Assembly: GCA_911728455.2 (NCBI GenBank)
Contig: OU452225.1
Span: 11,196,731-11,260,730 of the forward strand
Length of the DNA stretch: 64,000 nt
Direction of reading: 5' to 3'
Source of the DNA: Marthasterias glacialis
Lineage: Eukaryota > Echinodermata > Asteroidea > Forcipulatida > Asteriidae
Shown here piece by piece: positions 24,586 to 38,100 of the stretch (position 1 is the first letter of the stretch; each line of letters opens with the position of its first letter). The translations under genes were made by a program, and so were the position numbers. The notes under the pieces are model-generated. The model was given only the letters and a program-made list of their open reading frames with translations. It was not told the DNA's origin and made no database searches.

Positions 24586-27270
24586 TTCTTAGTAGTTTAC
24601 AACTTTACTTTTAATTCTTCTTTTCTATTTTAAGATGTGTAGGTTGTTTTAGCCACTTGTAACGGCCAACCATGTTTTTAATAGACCTATTAATAATAAC
24701 AAAAAAAGAAGAATATGTAAATACATGTAATAAACATATATGTTCATTATTTGGTTACTGATATAGTTGTTGATATTCTTAGAAAACTCGGTGACTGAAC
24801 TCTTCAAACACTATAGGCCTACACTCCCTAAAAGAAACCATCTGTACATGACGTGACAATTGAGGCATACCATTGCGTCAATATTGCTTCTATTAAAATG
24901 CATCTCATTAACAATCGCATAATATCCGAAACAGCAATAAAAAATAAAAAAATAAATAAAACATCACGCCTCATGATTCAGTTAAAGTTCCTACACACTT
25001 CAGAGGAATTCAAAAGTGCCTCTTAATTTTTTTTTTTTTTTTTTTTGTCCGGACCGCATTCAACATTTGATTGAAACAAAAACTCTCCACATCAGACTGT
25101 ATGCTAATGCTACAGAAGCATCGCCAAGGTGTCTGTCACCCAACAAGCCTACTGGAATTTACATGTACACAACCCAAGATTTCAGCGTCTAAAATTACGT
25201 TGAGGTTTCTTATTTACAGGCACACTTGATATGGCTTTACCCGCAGTCGTTATTTAATTAACTGTGGAGTAATGTTGTAACATGACAGACTGGGCAAAAC
25301 GGTTTCAGATTTGTTTCACTTCTTACATGAGCGTAGAGTTTACTCACACACACTCTTCAGTATGAGTGAGTAAAGTGTCATCACAATATTATTAAAAATG
25401 ATACACATAATGCTTGTGTATATATAAGTATTGTATTGATGTTGTTTTACTTCCCCCCCCCCCAGTTTATTATGGTGTTGTCCTTTCAGGTTATAAAACT
25501 ACAAATTTAGTGTATGTATTTCAATTTAATCCACGTTCCCTTAAAAACTTAAAGTCTAAGGATTTGTGTAATTATTGTTTATTTCGTTTGCCCAACAGGG
25601 CTATCACTCACAAAAACAATAAGGAAAATTGCCCAGTTGATCCTTTGTAAATTCTAGGAAGATATTTTTCTACTTTACTTTACAAAATGATTTCCTGTCA
25701 TAACATCATTCAGTGAGTAACAAAAAATCAAAGAATTTTTTTTTTTTTTTTGAATTCGTTGGTGTACAACTCTAGCTTTAATTCAGTCTTTCTTTGCAAA
25801 AGGTCTATTTGTACAGCTCCCATCCTGAGAGGGTAATATGAGACCAACTGCTTGGACATGGACTGCAGGAAGGTCTCAATCCCAAATTTAAGGAATGTTG
25901 ACTATATTCAAATAAAACTTTACCACCAACCACCAGGCGATTGTAAAGAGACGAGAAAAAAAAACACCAGTAAATGATCCAGTTTCATGAAGAGGTCACC
26001 AGTCCCTTGAGCATTTCTGCATTTTGTTTTTTAGTACACACTTTCCATTCCATTCATTCTTGTAAACAGCTACAGTACTGTGCATTGTACCCTTGCTCTA
26101 TGATTGTACACAGTAGTCAGTACTATTGTACTACTACTACAGTGTTCTACTACAGTACTAGTAAACTAGTACTTTGTAGTAGTACTACCTCTGTGTTTCC
26201 TTCCTCCATGCCCCCACTAGTACTACTACTAGTCCCATGGCTAAAAAGTGCTAGCTAGACCTGGTGACTAGTACTAAATGGTACTGTACTTCCATCTTTG
26301 CAGCAGTATTGTGTTCACGGTTTGCTCTGTGGTTGAAATAAATACAGACTACGGTTGGAGCTCAGCTAAGAACTCTAAAATCTCGTAGTCGTACCGTGCA
26401 AACTCCATTTGGCATTTGCCTTTCACTTGGTGTTGGATAGAGAAATGAACACCAACTCCATTTTGGTGTAATGACTGTATTTCTTTTTACATTATTACTT
26501 ATTTACTGTGCAGTAATTTACCTCAATAAACCCACGGCCCCCATACGAAACGTACACTCAGTGACTGCAAACAGCAACGACCGTGCATACCTACTGCACT
26601 AAGCTATCGTGACATAGCAAGCTCTATGCATGAGTCACCAACGCACGGCATGCATGTGAACTTTTTTCAAGACATTAAAAGCTTCAGTGAACAAAAAAAT
26701 TAAGTGAAATCCTGTTACTCACCGAGTTTTGTCTCACCATTGTAAGGAAATTGCTTCGTATGGCTGTGTAGCTAACGTCATGTTATGAAGTACCACTGTG
26801 CTTGAGAGAAAATCATTCGAAGAAACCGGAGAAGACTGACCTTGCCACGCAGTCCACACACAAGATAATCACAACTGATCACTGTTGATTTTTACGACTT
26901 CTAAGACATGCACCAAGCAAAGAAGTTGCAGCGCGCGCATGGACACTTTTCAACTATTGGTGGCGCTGTACTACTGGGTTGTGAAAAAATAAAAATATAT
27001 TTGATTGCACAGAATTTCCATGCATTGCCACTGAATAAAATTCTACCTCATGGAGTCATGGAGAGCATATAATTATAGGATGCGTGTGATACATGAGAGG
27101 GTACTCTCTTCATGATCGGTCATACTGCTTTCAAGAAACAGGCCATGCTTTTACTTGTTCACGTAGAGCCAGAGCAGAGGTAAATATCATTTGATGTATT
27201 GGCGTCGGTTTTTGCACCCCGTAATGTAAAGTCAGTTAACCAGTAATGATATATTGTTTTTTTGTTTTTT

Positions 27271-27414
27271 GCCCATACACCGATGTGTGTTAAGCACTGT
27301 ATACTCAGTACTTTCCCGAGTCCTGTGAAAAAAAAACTCACAGCACAGGCATATTATTCACAGGACTCAGGAAAGTACTGTATACAGTGCTTAACACATT
27401 GGTGTGCCATGGGT
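27271..27414. repeat. Inverted pair of SINE 3' segments
   Basis: The left arm (27271-27329) runs GCCCATACACCGATGTGTGTTAAGCACTG to GTCCTGTGAA. The right arm (27357-27414) is its complement with few mismatches, spaced by 27 bp. Both match the SINE at 21554-21612. Confidence 0.85.
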
Positions 27415-27689
27415 AAATAAAAAGCACAAATAATACTAATAGACCTTTTATTATTTGATGACGGTACACTATATAACAAAATGAGCATTTATTTATTACA
27501 ACGCACGTTTGATACAACATTTGACCTCAAAGATGGCGACAGATGCCTAGGTCTTAGTTATTATGATGTTGATAGTGCTAGCACACTACAGTACTAGGGC
27601 TAGCAGAGAAAATATAGATAACAGTCATCGAACTGTTTTTATATTATTAGTGTATTTTGTTTGTTTCCTTTATTGTTCAGTACGTATAA

Positions 27690-27810
27690 TAAGCCGGTGG
27701 TCGTATGTTTCTTTCGAATCCCACTCTAGTCAGTTTTTCTTTTTTCACACCAACAATTTTAATCAAATGTACCCAATCAGTTTCTCTTGTGGTTTATTGT
27801 TGGTACAGTA
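27690..27810 (+). mobile_element. tRNA-derived SINE, family A
   Basis: A degenerate B box TTCGAATCCCAC is followed by AGTCAGTTTTTC and ends CAGTTTCTCTTGTGGTTTATTG. The same tail occurs inverted at 47572-47600 and 48103-48130. Confidence 0.65.
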
Positions 27811-28786
27811 TCGTGCCGTCACCCGTTTCCAAACGACACCTATTTCTGATCACCAATTTTCATGATTTTGATTCCCGTTTACCATAAAAAGAAAGGGTGA
27901 GATCCACAGGGACCAGTACCTCTAGTCTCAAATCTACACTGTTTGCTGTCATCAGGCGTCAACATGTTGGAAATAAAGTTTCATGTCGATAGTGGCATCA
28001 AAAATTTTATTTAAAAAATGTAAATTTTGGTATTATTCACAAATGCTCTATTTCACTAATATTCAAGTATGTCAAAAAACAATTTAATCCATAGTCAAAA
28101 ATTCCAAACAGAAGTTTCATCTCCTTCGGATAGAATTCATGTGTTGTTGTTTTTAAGTGGGATTGTATGGCATGCAAATGTTCCAAACATGTTTTTCTGA
28201 AGTAGATATGATGATTTTTCATCAATAATCAAACTGCAGAAGAGCCAGTAAGTACAGGAAATGAAAGGATAATAATTAAGGATAAAATAAGGACACAAAT
28301 ATATTGACAAGCGTATTATAAGTAAAAGCAGTTATATATTTAATTTAAAAATTATTAAATATCACCCCTTTAAAGTAGAAAGAATACGAAAACATAGAAA
28401 AAAAATACAGATTATGTAATTGTAACACATGTAATTATGTAAAGAAGAACTTTTATAATTTATAAGCTAGTTTGTCTCACTAACCACTAGTGACAATGTG
28501 GACAATACTTTGACATTTTGGAGGCATTCTGCATGTCATACTTGTATCAAAATTTGATAGAAACTGCCGCTTAATGAACTGGTCGGAAACAGGTGACACT
28601 ACTTGTACACCCCAAATACAGTACTGATGTAAGTTTCAAATGATATTTCGTGATTTAAGACTCCAACTTCTAGGATTTCAACATATGATATGAAGTAAAA
28701 GTGCCTAGTTAAAAGGTGGGTCAGATAGTTGAAAAGAATTTCATTTAGTTTAATGTTTCCAAACAATGTTACCGTTAACTGATCAT

Positions 28787-28926
28787 CTGTTTGGTGAAGA
28801 TTCAGTAGATCTGGTTAGTGTTATTGTTAAGACAAACTAACAATTTCCCAAATCATTTTTGTTTTCGACCTGTGAACACCGAAGATTCTAAAACCCTCAC
28901 AGACTGGGCAGTTTGGCTAGCATGTG
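28787..28926 (+). pseudogene. Partial duplicate of KAT14 exon 1 end and intron 1 start
   Basis: CTGTTTGGTGAAGATTCAGTAGATCTGGTTAGTG aligns to the exon 1 end plus donor at 29149-29182, and the similarity continues through the intron to GACTGGGCAGTTTGGCTAG. In the upstream copy the donor is GTTAGT, there is an insertion, and no in-frame ATG precedes it, so it is unlikely to be used. Confidence 0.85.
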
Positions 28927-29124
28927 GTTATCTTGGAATCGGGCTACATGTATCAATCATCTGGTCAACGGTTTGTTTTTCGTTTTAGTATTTTCTGGGT
29001 TTTGTTGGAACTGAAAACCAAATTTTGTTTACACATCAAGGACACTTTTTGCTATCCCTATCTTGATCTCCAACAGAAATCATTTCCACAGCCAAAAAAA
29101 ACTCTGCAGATTCGAAAGAAAAAG

Positions 29125-29175
29125 ATGTCAAGTTCAAAAGATGCTCAGCTGTCTGGTGAAGATTCAGTAGATCTG
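29125..29175 (+). CDS. KAT14: KAT14 coding exon 1
   Basis: Seventeen codons from ATG to the GTAAGT donor at 29176, ending in phase 0. The peptide is Ser/Asp/Glu rich, like the acidic N-termini of KAT14 proteins. No transcription start is visible; an upstream 5' UTR exon is possible. A partial copy of this exon end and its donor lies about 360 bp upstream. Confidence 0.7.
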
Positions 29176-32100
29176 GTAAGTGTTAAGACAAATGTAAAAT
29201 TTCCCAAATCATTTTTGTTTTAAATCTGTGTACACCAAAGATTCTAAAACCCTCACAGACTGGGCAGTTTGGCTAGTATGCGGCCTAATTCCTCCAATAT
29301 CCTCTTCTCCTATCATAACTTCACTGCCGCGGAGTGAGTCAATAATTGGTCTCAAAGTTTCAACCAGCCTGCTCTAGTCATCGTCTCCTGACAATGACTA
29401 GAGCAGGCTAGTCGAAATGAACACAAACAAGAGGTGTTCCGGGTAGAGTGCCCAAACACTCAAAAAGAAATTACTTTGCACAGCAATGTTTTTAAGCATC
29501 ACATGCAATACGCTTGTATAGATGTAGCTTAACAAAGTTTGAATTATCTTTTCCACAAAAACATTAGCAGTCCGGATGTTCTTTCTTGTAAGCGGAAGAC
29601 AGTATTTACTTATTAAAGGACACCTCTATATGAGGGAAATTTGTACTGGAACATTTCAAGGGGCACCAAGGCAATGACCAGGGGGCAATGGAGGCAATTG
29701 CCTCCGTTGCCTCCATGAAGTATCAGACCTGCATGGGAACCCATTGTAAAATTTTACAGAAACTGATAGTCTTGTAGTTCCTTTTGAAGACTGGAAAATG
29801 TGTCAAAACTCACAAACTCTTTCTCGTATCAGTTCTATTTCCATAATTATTTGACAGGCTGATACGGAGGAGATTGATGTCGTCTCCATGGATACCAAGT
29901 CAGGTGATGAGGTCAAAGTTGAAGTCACTACCCCTGACCGGACCTCTCCCATCCCCCCGGCTGAGCCCTCCGGGGAGCCAGTCACCCCACAGGACACGGA
30001 CCCGCAGTGTTACTGTGATCAACCCAAGGACGGCCTGATGCTGAAATGTGACATGTGCAAGAGGAAGTTTCACATGTGTGAGTGTGGAGGTCCAGAGATG
30101 AGACTTAAATGAGCCCACCACTCATCAGTTTGACTAGTCCTTCAATAACAGGGTACCGTGAACAGTTGTTTTTATATTTCGCTCTGGTGGTTAAACTGCT
30201 GGACTCGAGTTCTTATGGCTGAGTGCCAAAGTCATCAGAGTGTGGGTTCAAATAATAATAATAATAATAATAACAGTAAAAAACATGTATTTATTGCACT
30301 GGGATGTTTGGTTTAAAAGTGACTTAAGTAATGCCTCGTACTATCTGACCATTCAACATCCACCACAGTGATTTTGAATGAGAGATGCTAGTCTTGTCTC
30401 AAGACTTAGATACACGTAAATGCCAGCCCACAGTACATAGTGGTGAATGCATATCTACACAATACACAGTTATTCCAATAAATACACAAACGTGCAGTGG
30501 AATGGATTCAAATGATTGGTCAATTCACTGGAAAACATCACCTAGAGTAGGAGAGTTGAGCTATTTCTTCTTAAGATTGTATTTATAAAGTCTGGGTAAG
30601 TCTTTTGATGCACTATCAATTCTCCCTTATTTATTTAAACTATTAATACCGTTTTTTTATGTACTCCATCTTGTAGGTTGTCTCAAGACAGGTAACCCAA
30701 GCATCTTAGATGGTGATATATTCTTCACACTGAGATGTGAAGGATGCAGTCACACACATGAAGAAGTAGTCACTAGGATGAAGCTCACATGGTAAAGAAG
30801 AACTTGATAATGGCCGTACTTTGTTGTTGGTCACAGTTTCCCCTTTGTAATACTAATAGTAATGACTTGGGAGGTTAATCATCCTTACTCACAGCTGAGA
30901 AGCTGATTTGTGAAGGACGCATACATGTAAAGGCGCCTTTGGCAGCCAGCCACATCAACCCATGACAATGGAGCACAGCCTGAGATGAAAACTGTTTGAT
31001 TTTTAAATTTGCCAGAGGGAGGAAAAATAGGGGGCCCGGAGAAAAGCCCTCGTGGCACAGGAGAGAACCAACGCACAACTCTACTCACATATGGCCCTAG
31101 CCAGGAATCGAACCAGGGCTACAGCGGGGAGAGGCGAGCACTTTTTAAAAACTATATAATATTGATGGATTAAGAACTGCACAGCCAAGGGAAGCATGCT
31201 TGCCATGAGTAGAAACTCACCGACCTTGTCGTAGAATTATCATTTATAGACCCCATAAATGTACATTCCTAAATAGCTCCAGACAGTTTATCCATGTCGG
31301 GCATACATGGAGACAGGCCTGAGTGCTTCGTTCTTGAAAGGGCAAGGGCACCCAGGCATTTTCTTCTCGATCAAGGGCACCTCTATGAGGAAATTGTAAA
31401 TCTCTATTGGAACATTTCGAGGGCACCAGTTGCCTCCGTAAAGTATTAAGCCTGCATAGATGTCTGTTGCACACGAACGTCTGGGTTGGTGTTGGTTATA
31501 ACGAGGGTATGTCTTATGGTTGGTGTCTTTATTTTCGTTAAGGCAACAGGTGGTGATCTTGGCACTGTACAATCTGAGTCTCAAGAAGAGCGGAAGGAAA
31601 GGCTTCTTCCGCTGGAAGGAAGACATCTGTGAATTCATATCCCAACATTGGACATTAATATTTGGCAACAGGTAAGGAGAGAGTGATTAGCCTTTCTCTC
31701 AATTATTATTATTTTTTTCTTTAACCTTACATCGATGAGTGATAAGCGCTGTACAATCGGTGCTTTCCAGATTTCTGCAGGGGAAAACAAAAACCATGAA
31801 CCTAGATCTAAACGATTTGACTAGTCATCAGGAAGCTGATGCACTTTAGTTGACCAACATTTGACATGATCAGTACTTGGAGGGGAGACCATTCCTTGTA
31901 AAGGCTTGGTTTGGATGTATTCGGCAATTTAATCGTTTGCTATTCTCTAAAAGGAAAAATCCACTTTATTTTTCCGTCTTCAGTAAAGCCAAGACACAGA
32001 CGTGGCACGGTACCGTCGCTGGCGTTCTCTCTGTCAGTAACAAGACCCTCTTCAAGTCTGGAGTGACTGAGTTTGGAGAGGCGGGTTGGTGGTCCTTGAT

Positions 32101-35100
32101 GGAGACCAAACCCCCTGAGCTGAGACCCGAAGTTCCTGGTGAGGATTACAACAGAGAAAAATACGATGTGCTCGATTTAGAGATATTTGATGGTCTTTAT
32201 GGACGGCTTGCAATATACGCCATCTCTGATGACAATTTCTATTTTGGCCTGTAGCGGCGTCAAGCTCTGTAAGTTTCAACGCAGCTTGAGTTGCTTACCA
32301 ACCGATCATGAAAGGAGTTTATGAAACGCACGCATGGTGCATGCATTATTTACACATAACTGCACAGTTGTGCGCTCAAAAATGTGTAGTCATTGTCATC
32401 AAAGATGGCTGATCTTTTCCATTGTTGACGTCATGTGCAATCACTAAATTGAGGGGGGGGGGATAGGGGGCGCTAGTATTTTTAATCTCATACTTTAAAC
32501 TTTATGTGCAATGTTCTTTCGTCAATTTTATTCTTACATTTTTTTATTGTGTAATAGGCTGTTTGGGCTGTAATTAAGTCCACCTATTCTAGTATGTTAA
32601 CTGTCGATTAAGACTGACTGTTTATTATTAATATTTTTTATCTGTGCGCCCTTTCTGTCAAAGTCTTGTTATCGTTAATATTTATCTTCGATTTTTGGGC
32701 TGAACAAAGAAAAATTGACCAGAACAGGATTTGAACCTGCGACCTCCACATTGATGTGCTGGCACTCTTCCAACTAAGCTATCTAACCCTACATGTATAA
32801 TGGCGGTCTCCCTATTTTGTATCTTTGTTCGAGGGTGACAGTCAGAAGCCATACAACCTAATGTATGTTGATATATTTTGATATATTGTGAAAGCCCCAA
32901 TTGATCAGCTGTGCTGGATGGGTCACACTCATTAAAGATGGTTTAAATCAATTTTAAAAAACATTAGTTCAAAAAATGGTAATCTTGGCAAGTTTTATGG
33001 GATTCAATGTACTCTTTGTATCAAAGCTTGCATCACTGATATTCTTTTTTCAGGATTAAGTGATAGATTTAGTTTTTTTTTTTTAACTACTTTTCTCACT
33101 CACCATTCCACCCTTTTTATGGATGGACTATTCCAGCTGGTATTGGCAAGCAGTTTGGAGGAGGTAGGAAGGCTAAGGTGCCATTTGAGCCTACCATTAA
33201 GGTGGAGGGGTTGAGGAACAGGAAGAGGGGCACATCAGTGGAGTCTGCAATTGAACTGAAAGAGAAGCGATCTAGAACGCAGGTGATTTATACTATTATT
33301 TTTTGGAATTAAAGTTACCTTTCAGGATCTATAATTAAGCAGGACGTAGCTTGTGAGGTCGTCACGACCTCTTCGTTCAGCGTTGTGGTTAAATTCCTCC
33401 ACATATTATTATTATTATTATTATGATTTATAATGTTTCTTCATCTTTGGTGTGTCGTGGTCAAGCGGTCAAGCGCACTGGACTCAAGCTCTAGTGTCTC
33501 TGATCAGCTGAGTGTGGGTTCCAGTCCCTGTCTTGACACTTGTGTCCTTAAGCAAGACACTTCACCATTATTGCTTCGTCCTTCGGATGGGACGTAAAGC
33601 TGTAGGTCCCGTGTGTTGTGTAACGCATGTAAAAGAACCCAGTTACACTTATCGTTAAGAGAAGGGGTTCACCCCGGTGTTTTCTGGCATGGTTGACTGT
33701 AGATGTGCTACAGCACCTTGTAAACCGTTACATGGCGCTATGTAAATAAATGGGCCTTATATTTCGGACATAGCTCCTGCATACCTTATAGAAAAAATAC
33801 TGAGCGCTTTAAGACGCCCTTGAGTGTGATAAAGCACTATATAAGAACTGCATATTAATTTTATGATTATTATTATTATTATTGACCACAGGAAGCTAAG
33901 GATATCCGCAAGGCCAAGCAAGCAGTTGCAAGTGAGGAACTCATAAAGAAAGTGAAAACTCAGAAAGAGATTGATATTGATGACAGTAGCATGGACAGCT
34001 TTGGCAGTGAGGTAAACTGAGACAGGTTATTCGTGGCCTCGTAATTGATGACATTTTGGTGACAGGTGTTGTGCTGTTTGCCTATTCCTAACGAGATACC
34101 ATTTTTACCCCCGACATGCTGATGTGACATTGTCAGCACGTGGATCCACAGGTTTACCAAGCTGAGACAGTATGTCTGAAAAACAACATTTCCTTTTTGA
34201 CAGTTCTGAGCGTGCGCACACATGCTCAGTATTGCACACGTCGTTCTGAGCACGCCTACTACTGGTGAGAACTGTGAAAAAGGACCGTCCAAAAGTCTCC
34301 CATTATCCGGTGTGCGACACAAGATGCGGTATTGAGCCAATCACTGCACAGAAATATCTTCTGCGTTGCGCTAAATTATGTGGGTAATGTTGCTGCGCAT
34401 CAGGCTGACACACGTGTTGATAAGTTTTGTGTAACTTTACCGCATAAAATCTTCATTTTAAACTCAAAATCATGAAAGTAAGCTTGGTAAGTAAATGCAT
34501 TAGGCCTATGTGACATAATAATTTTCAGTTTTTGGAAACAATGACAAAATTACCGCTAGAATCTGTTAAATATTTACAATAAACATGAACCGTGTGTACT
34601 TTTCTTATGGAGAGGTGATCACCAAAATAGAAAAGTTGGAAGCACATGTGTGATCTGTGACGAAGTTGAACAAAGTCTATACCAAAAGGATCTGAAAAAA
34701 TATCCTTTGTCTCAAAACTCTTGTTCACTACTGACCCCACACGGTCAGAAAAGGTCATGCTGATCAACTCCAACCAGGGAACCTGTCACTATCAATATAC
34801 ACGTCACTTTGCATTTTGGTTGGTAACCTATTTCTACTTAGTAATGCCGGCAGTTGCAAGATAAATTAGGCCGTGTAAAATTGGCAGCTAGGGCTATGGC
34901 TACGGCTGGATTGCCACATCATCATGTTTTGAAGTATAGAAGACCCTTAGTAACAGTCGTAGCCGTAGCCTCCAATTCAGATGCGGCCTAAGTTTGTTTG
35001 CTTACTGCAATTTTTCTGTTTTGTTGTAGAGTTTTGGGCTACCTCCTTCTGTCCCTGATTCACCGTCTGTCCTGAGCCTGTTGGGTGGAGATAACAGCTC

Positions 35101-38100
35101 AGACTTCCTCCTCTCTAATCTCCTCAACGAGAGTGATCTTACCCCAGCTGGTAAGAATCTAGTTTCTCGACCACGTAGTTGGAGATCAATCAGGATAGTC
35201 TGTTAGTTTTAGCTCTTGGCCGGTAACACGCAGGGCATGAAATACCTGCTGGACCACTGGCCAGATTCCAGCACTTTTAGCACTTGGCCAGTAACCCACA
35301 GGGTACGAAATACCCATTGGACCACTGGCCAGAGTCTGTTAGTTTTAGCTCTTGGCCAGTAACCCACAGGGTACGAAATACCCACTGGACCACTGGCCAG
35401 AGTCCGTTAGTTTTAGCACTTGGCCAGTAACCCACAGGGTACGAAATACCCACTGGACCACTGGCCAGAGTCCGTTAGTTTTAGCACTTGGCCAGTAACC
35501 CACAGGGTACGAAATACCCACTGGACCACTGGCCAGAGTCTGTTAGTTTTAGCTCTTGGCCGGTAACACGCAGGGCATGAAATACCTGCTGGACCACTGG
35601 CCAGATTCCAGCACTTTTAGCACTGGGCCAGTAACCCACAGGGTACGAAATACCCATTGGACCACTGGCCAGAGTCTGTTAGTTTTAGCTCTTGGCCAGT
35701 AACCACAGGGCATGAAATACCTGCTGGACCACTGGCCAGATTCCAGCACTTTTAGCACTTGGCCAGTAACCCACAGGGTACGAAATACCCATTGGACCAC
35801 TGGCCAGAGTCTGTTAGTTTTAGCTCTTGGCCAGTAACCCACAGGGTACGAAATACCCACTGGACCACTGGCCAGAGTCCGTTAGTTTTAGCACTTGGCC
35901 AGTAACCCACAGGGTACGAAATACCCACTGGACCACTGGCCAGAGTCCGTTAGTTTTAGCACTTGGCCAGTAACCCACAGGGTACGAAATACCCACTGGA
36001 CCACTGGCCAGAGTCTGTTAGTTTTAGCTCTTGGCCGGTAACACGCAGGGCATGAAATACCTGCTGGACCACTGGCCAGATTCCAGCACTTTTAGCACTG
36101 GGCCAGTAACCCACAGGGTACGAAATACCCATTGGACCACTGGCCAGAGTCTGTTAGTTTTAGCTCTTGGCCAGTAACCACAGGGCATGAAATACCTGCT
36201 GGACCACTGGCCAGATTCCAGCACTTTTAGCACTTGGCCAGTAACCCACAGGGTACGAAATACCCATTGGACCACTGGCCAGAGTCTGTTAGTTTTAGCT
36301 CTTGGCCGGTAACACGCAGGGCATGAAATACCTGCTGGACCACTGGCCAGATTCCAGCACTTTTAGCACTGGGCCAGTAACCCACAGGGTACGAAATACC
36401 CATTGGACCACTGGCCAGAGTCTGTTAGTTTTAGCTCTTGGCCGGTAACACGCAGGGCATGAAATACCTGCTGGACCACTGGCCAGATTCCAGCACTTTT
36501 AGCACTGGGCCAGTAACCCACAGGGTACGAAATACCCATTGGACCACTGGCCAGGGTCTGTTAGTTTTAGCACTGGGCCAGTAACCCACAGGGTACAAAA
36601 TACCCTCCGGACCACCGACCAGAGTCCAGTAATTTTAACACTTGGCCAGTAAAACCCTTAAACTGAATAAATGCTGCATTTATTTACCCAATTTTTTACT
36701 ATATATAAACTTTTCAATTCCATACCTCCATAAAGTTCAGCGATTATAAAAAAAGAAAGGAATAGATGACGTCTTTTAAAAGAAAATCCGGTCAAACAAA
36801 GGATTCTTAGATACAAGAGCCGTGGTCTATTAAAGAATTTCAGGCCTTGATGGTTAGTAATCGTCACATGCGGCTGCTGTCTTTTTAATGTTCGCGGTAT
36901 TGTTTAATTTTTTATTTTATTTTATTTAATTTTTTTGTTCTCTTGCCTTTTGTATATATGCATGTTTTTGTACTGTAGTTATAATGTTTTTACCTTTGAA
37001 ATTGATAAATGAAGTGAAATCTTTACCACCTGGCTCAGTTCATCAGCCTGACACTGGTCAGGTGAATTGGGTCCATACTCTCTCATTGCCCAACGTGTCC
37101 ATTCTAACTGTCTTTATAGAGACTATTCCAAGCGCTCTGATGGCCGGCGATGAAGAGGATTTCGTCCCCCCATCCAAAGGCATCCCTCTCTTCAGGATAC
37201 CTACACCCATCCTGGGGAGTCAGTGTAGCAACAGCTCCTCCTGTTTGGACAAAGATGGCGACAGTGAGAAGGACGTTGCTAAATCGGTCATGGGTGACAC
37301 CAGGGCGGAAACGGTCACCAAGGTGATGACCCGCAGGTCAAAGGTTACTGAGGCTATTGCAGATGATAAACCGGAAGAAGGACCAAAGTAAGTTGAATGT
37401 ATAATTATCCTGTTTGCATTGGGGATACCGCATTAAAAACCAGCGCTGGTAGTTTGTCTTCAATAAAGTATACAAATCGGCAGGAAGTTTAATGCTTAGA
37501 AAGTAGGGGTTAAATTGTTATTAAGATATTAAAAAAGTACTGCGTAAAACTACTGGTGAACACCATCACAAACCAATCACATGGCAGGCTATAAATATTT
37601 GTTGAATTAATTCTCGGAGCATGTAATGGCCGAGTGGTCTAATGCACCGAACGCAAGTTCTGGTGGTTAAGCCATCGGGGTGTGGGTTCGGAATCCTGGT
37701 CAGGACACTTGCGTCCTTGAGCAAGATGCTTTTTATAATTGCTTCTCTTCACCCAGGGGTATAAGTGGGTACGTGCGAGGGTTGAGGTTGATATTGTATT
37801 TGAAAAAACCTTCGGAGCGCCACGGCAGCTCCGGGCTGTATACTCCCCAGGGAGCTGAGAAAGATTACAGGAATGTTATTGGCCCAATGACCAGGGCACT
37901 AATGTAAAGGGCATTGAGACGTTATTGTTAAATGCGCTACAATATAAGAACAAATTGTAATTGTTATTCTAATAACACAATATAAAAGCACCACTCACTC
38001 AATGGTATGGCGCCCTCTATTGACTTAACCAAACTAAGTTAAGTCTAAAAAGGGAAAGGGGCTTGTGTAGATTCAAGTTGCAGTTATCATGTTCTGTTCA

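Larger units (their letters stand above)
24586..28786. other. Gene-free stretch upstream of KAT14
   Basis: T tracts lie at 25027-25046 and 25738-25751. At 26105-26275 there is a TAC/AGT-rich low-complexity block. A YY1-like AAAGATGGCGACA at 27529-27541 could mark a transcription start for KAT14, but I cannot link it to the first coding exon. KAT14 5' UTR exons may be hidden here. Confidence 0.4.

Noticed and set aside
26723..26740. Possible minus-strand first exon (ATG, six codons, GTGAGT donor)
   Set aside because: Start and donor look good, but I found no further exon on that strand, so a chance match cannot be excluded.
28924..29124. In-frame extension of KAT14 upstream to an ATG at 28924
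   Set aside because: The extra residues are unlike any KAT14 N-terminus and begin just inside the duplicated intron sequence; the ATG at 29125 has better context.
35197..36653. CRISPR-like or protein-coding look of the 68-bp array (long minus-strand frames)
   Set aside because: Units abut without unique spacers, the host is an animal, and the reading frames are simply repeat translation with no start context or similarity.
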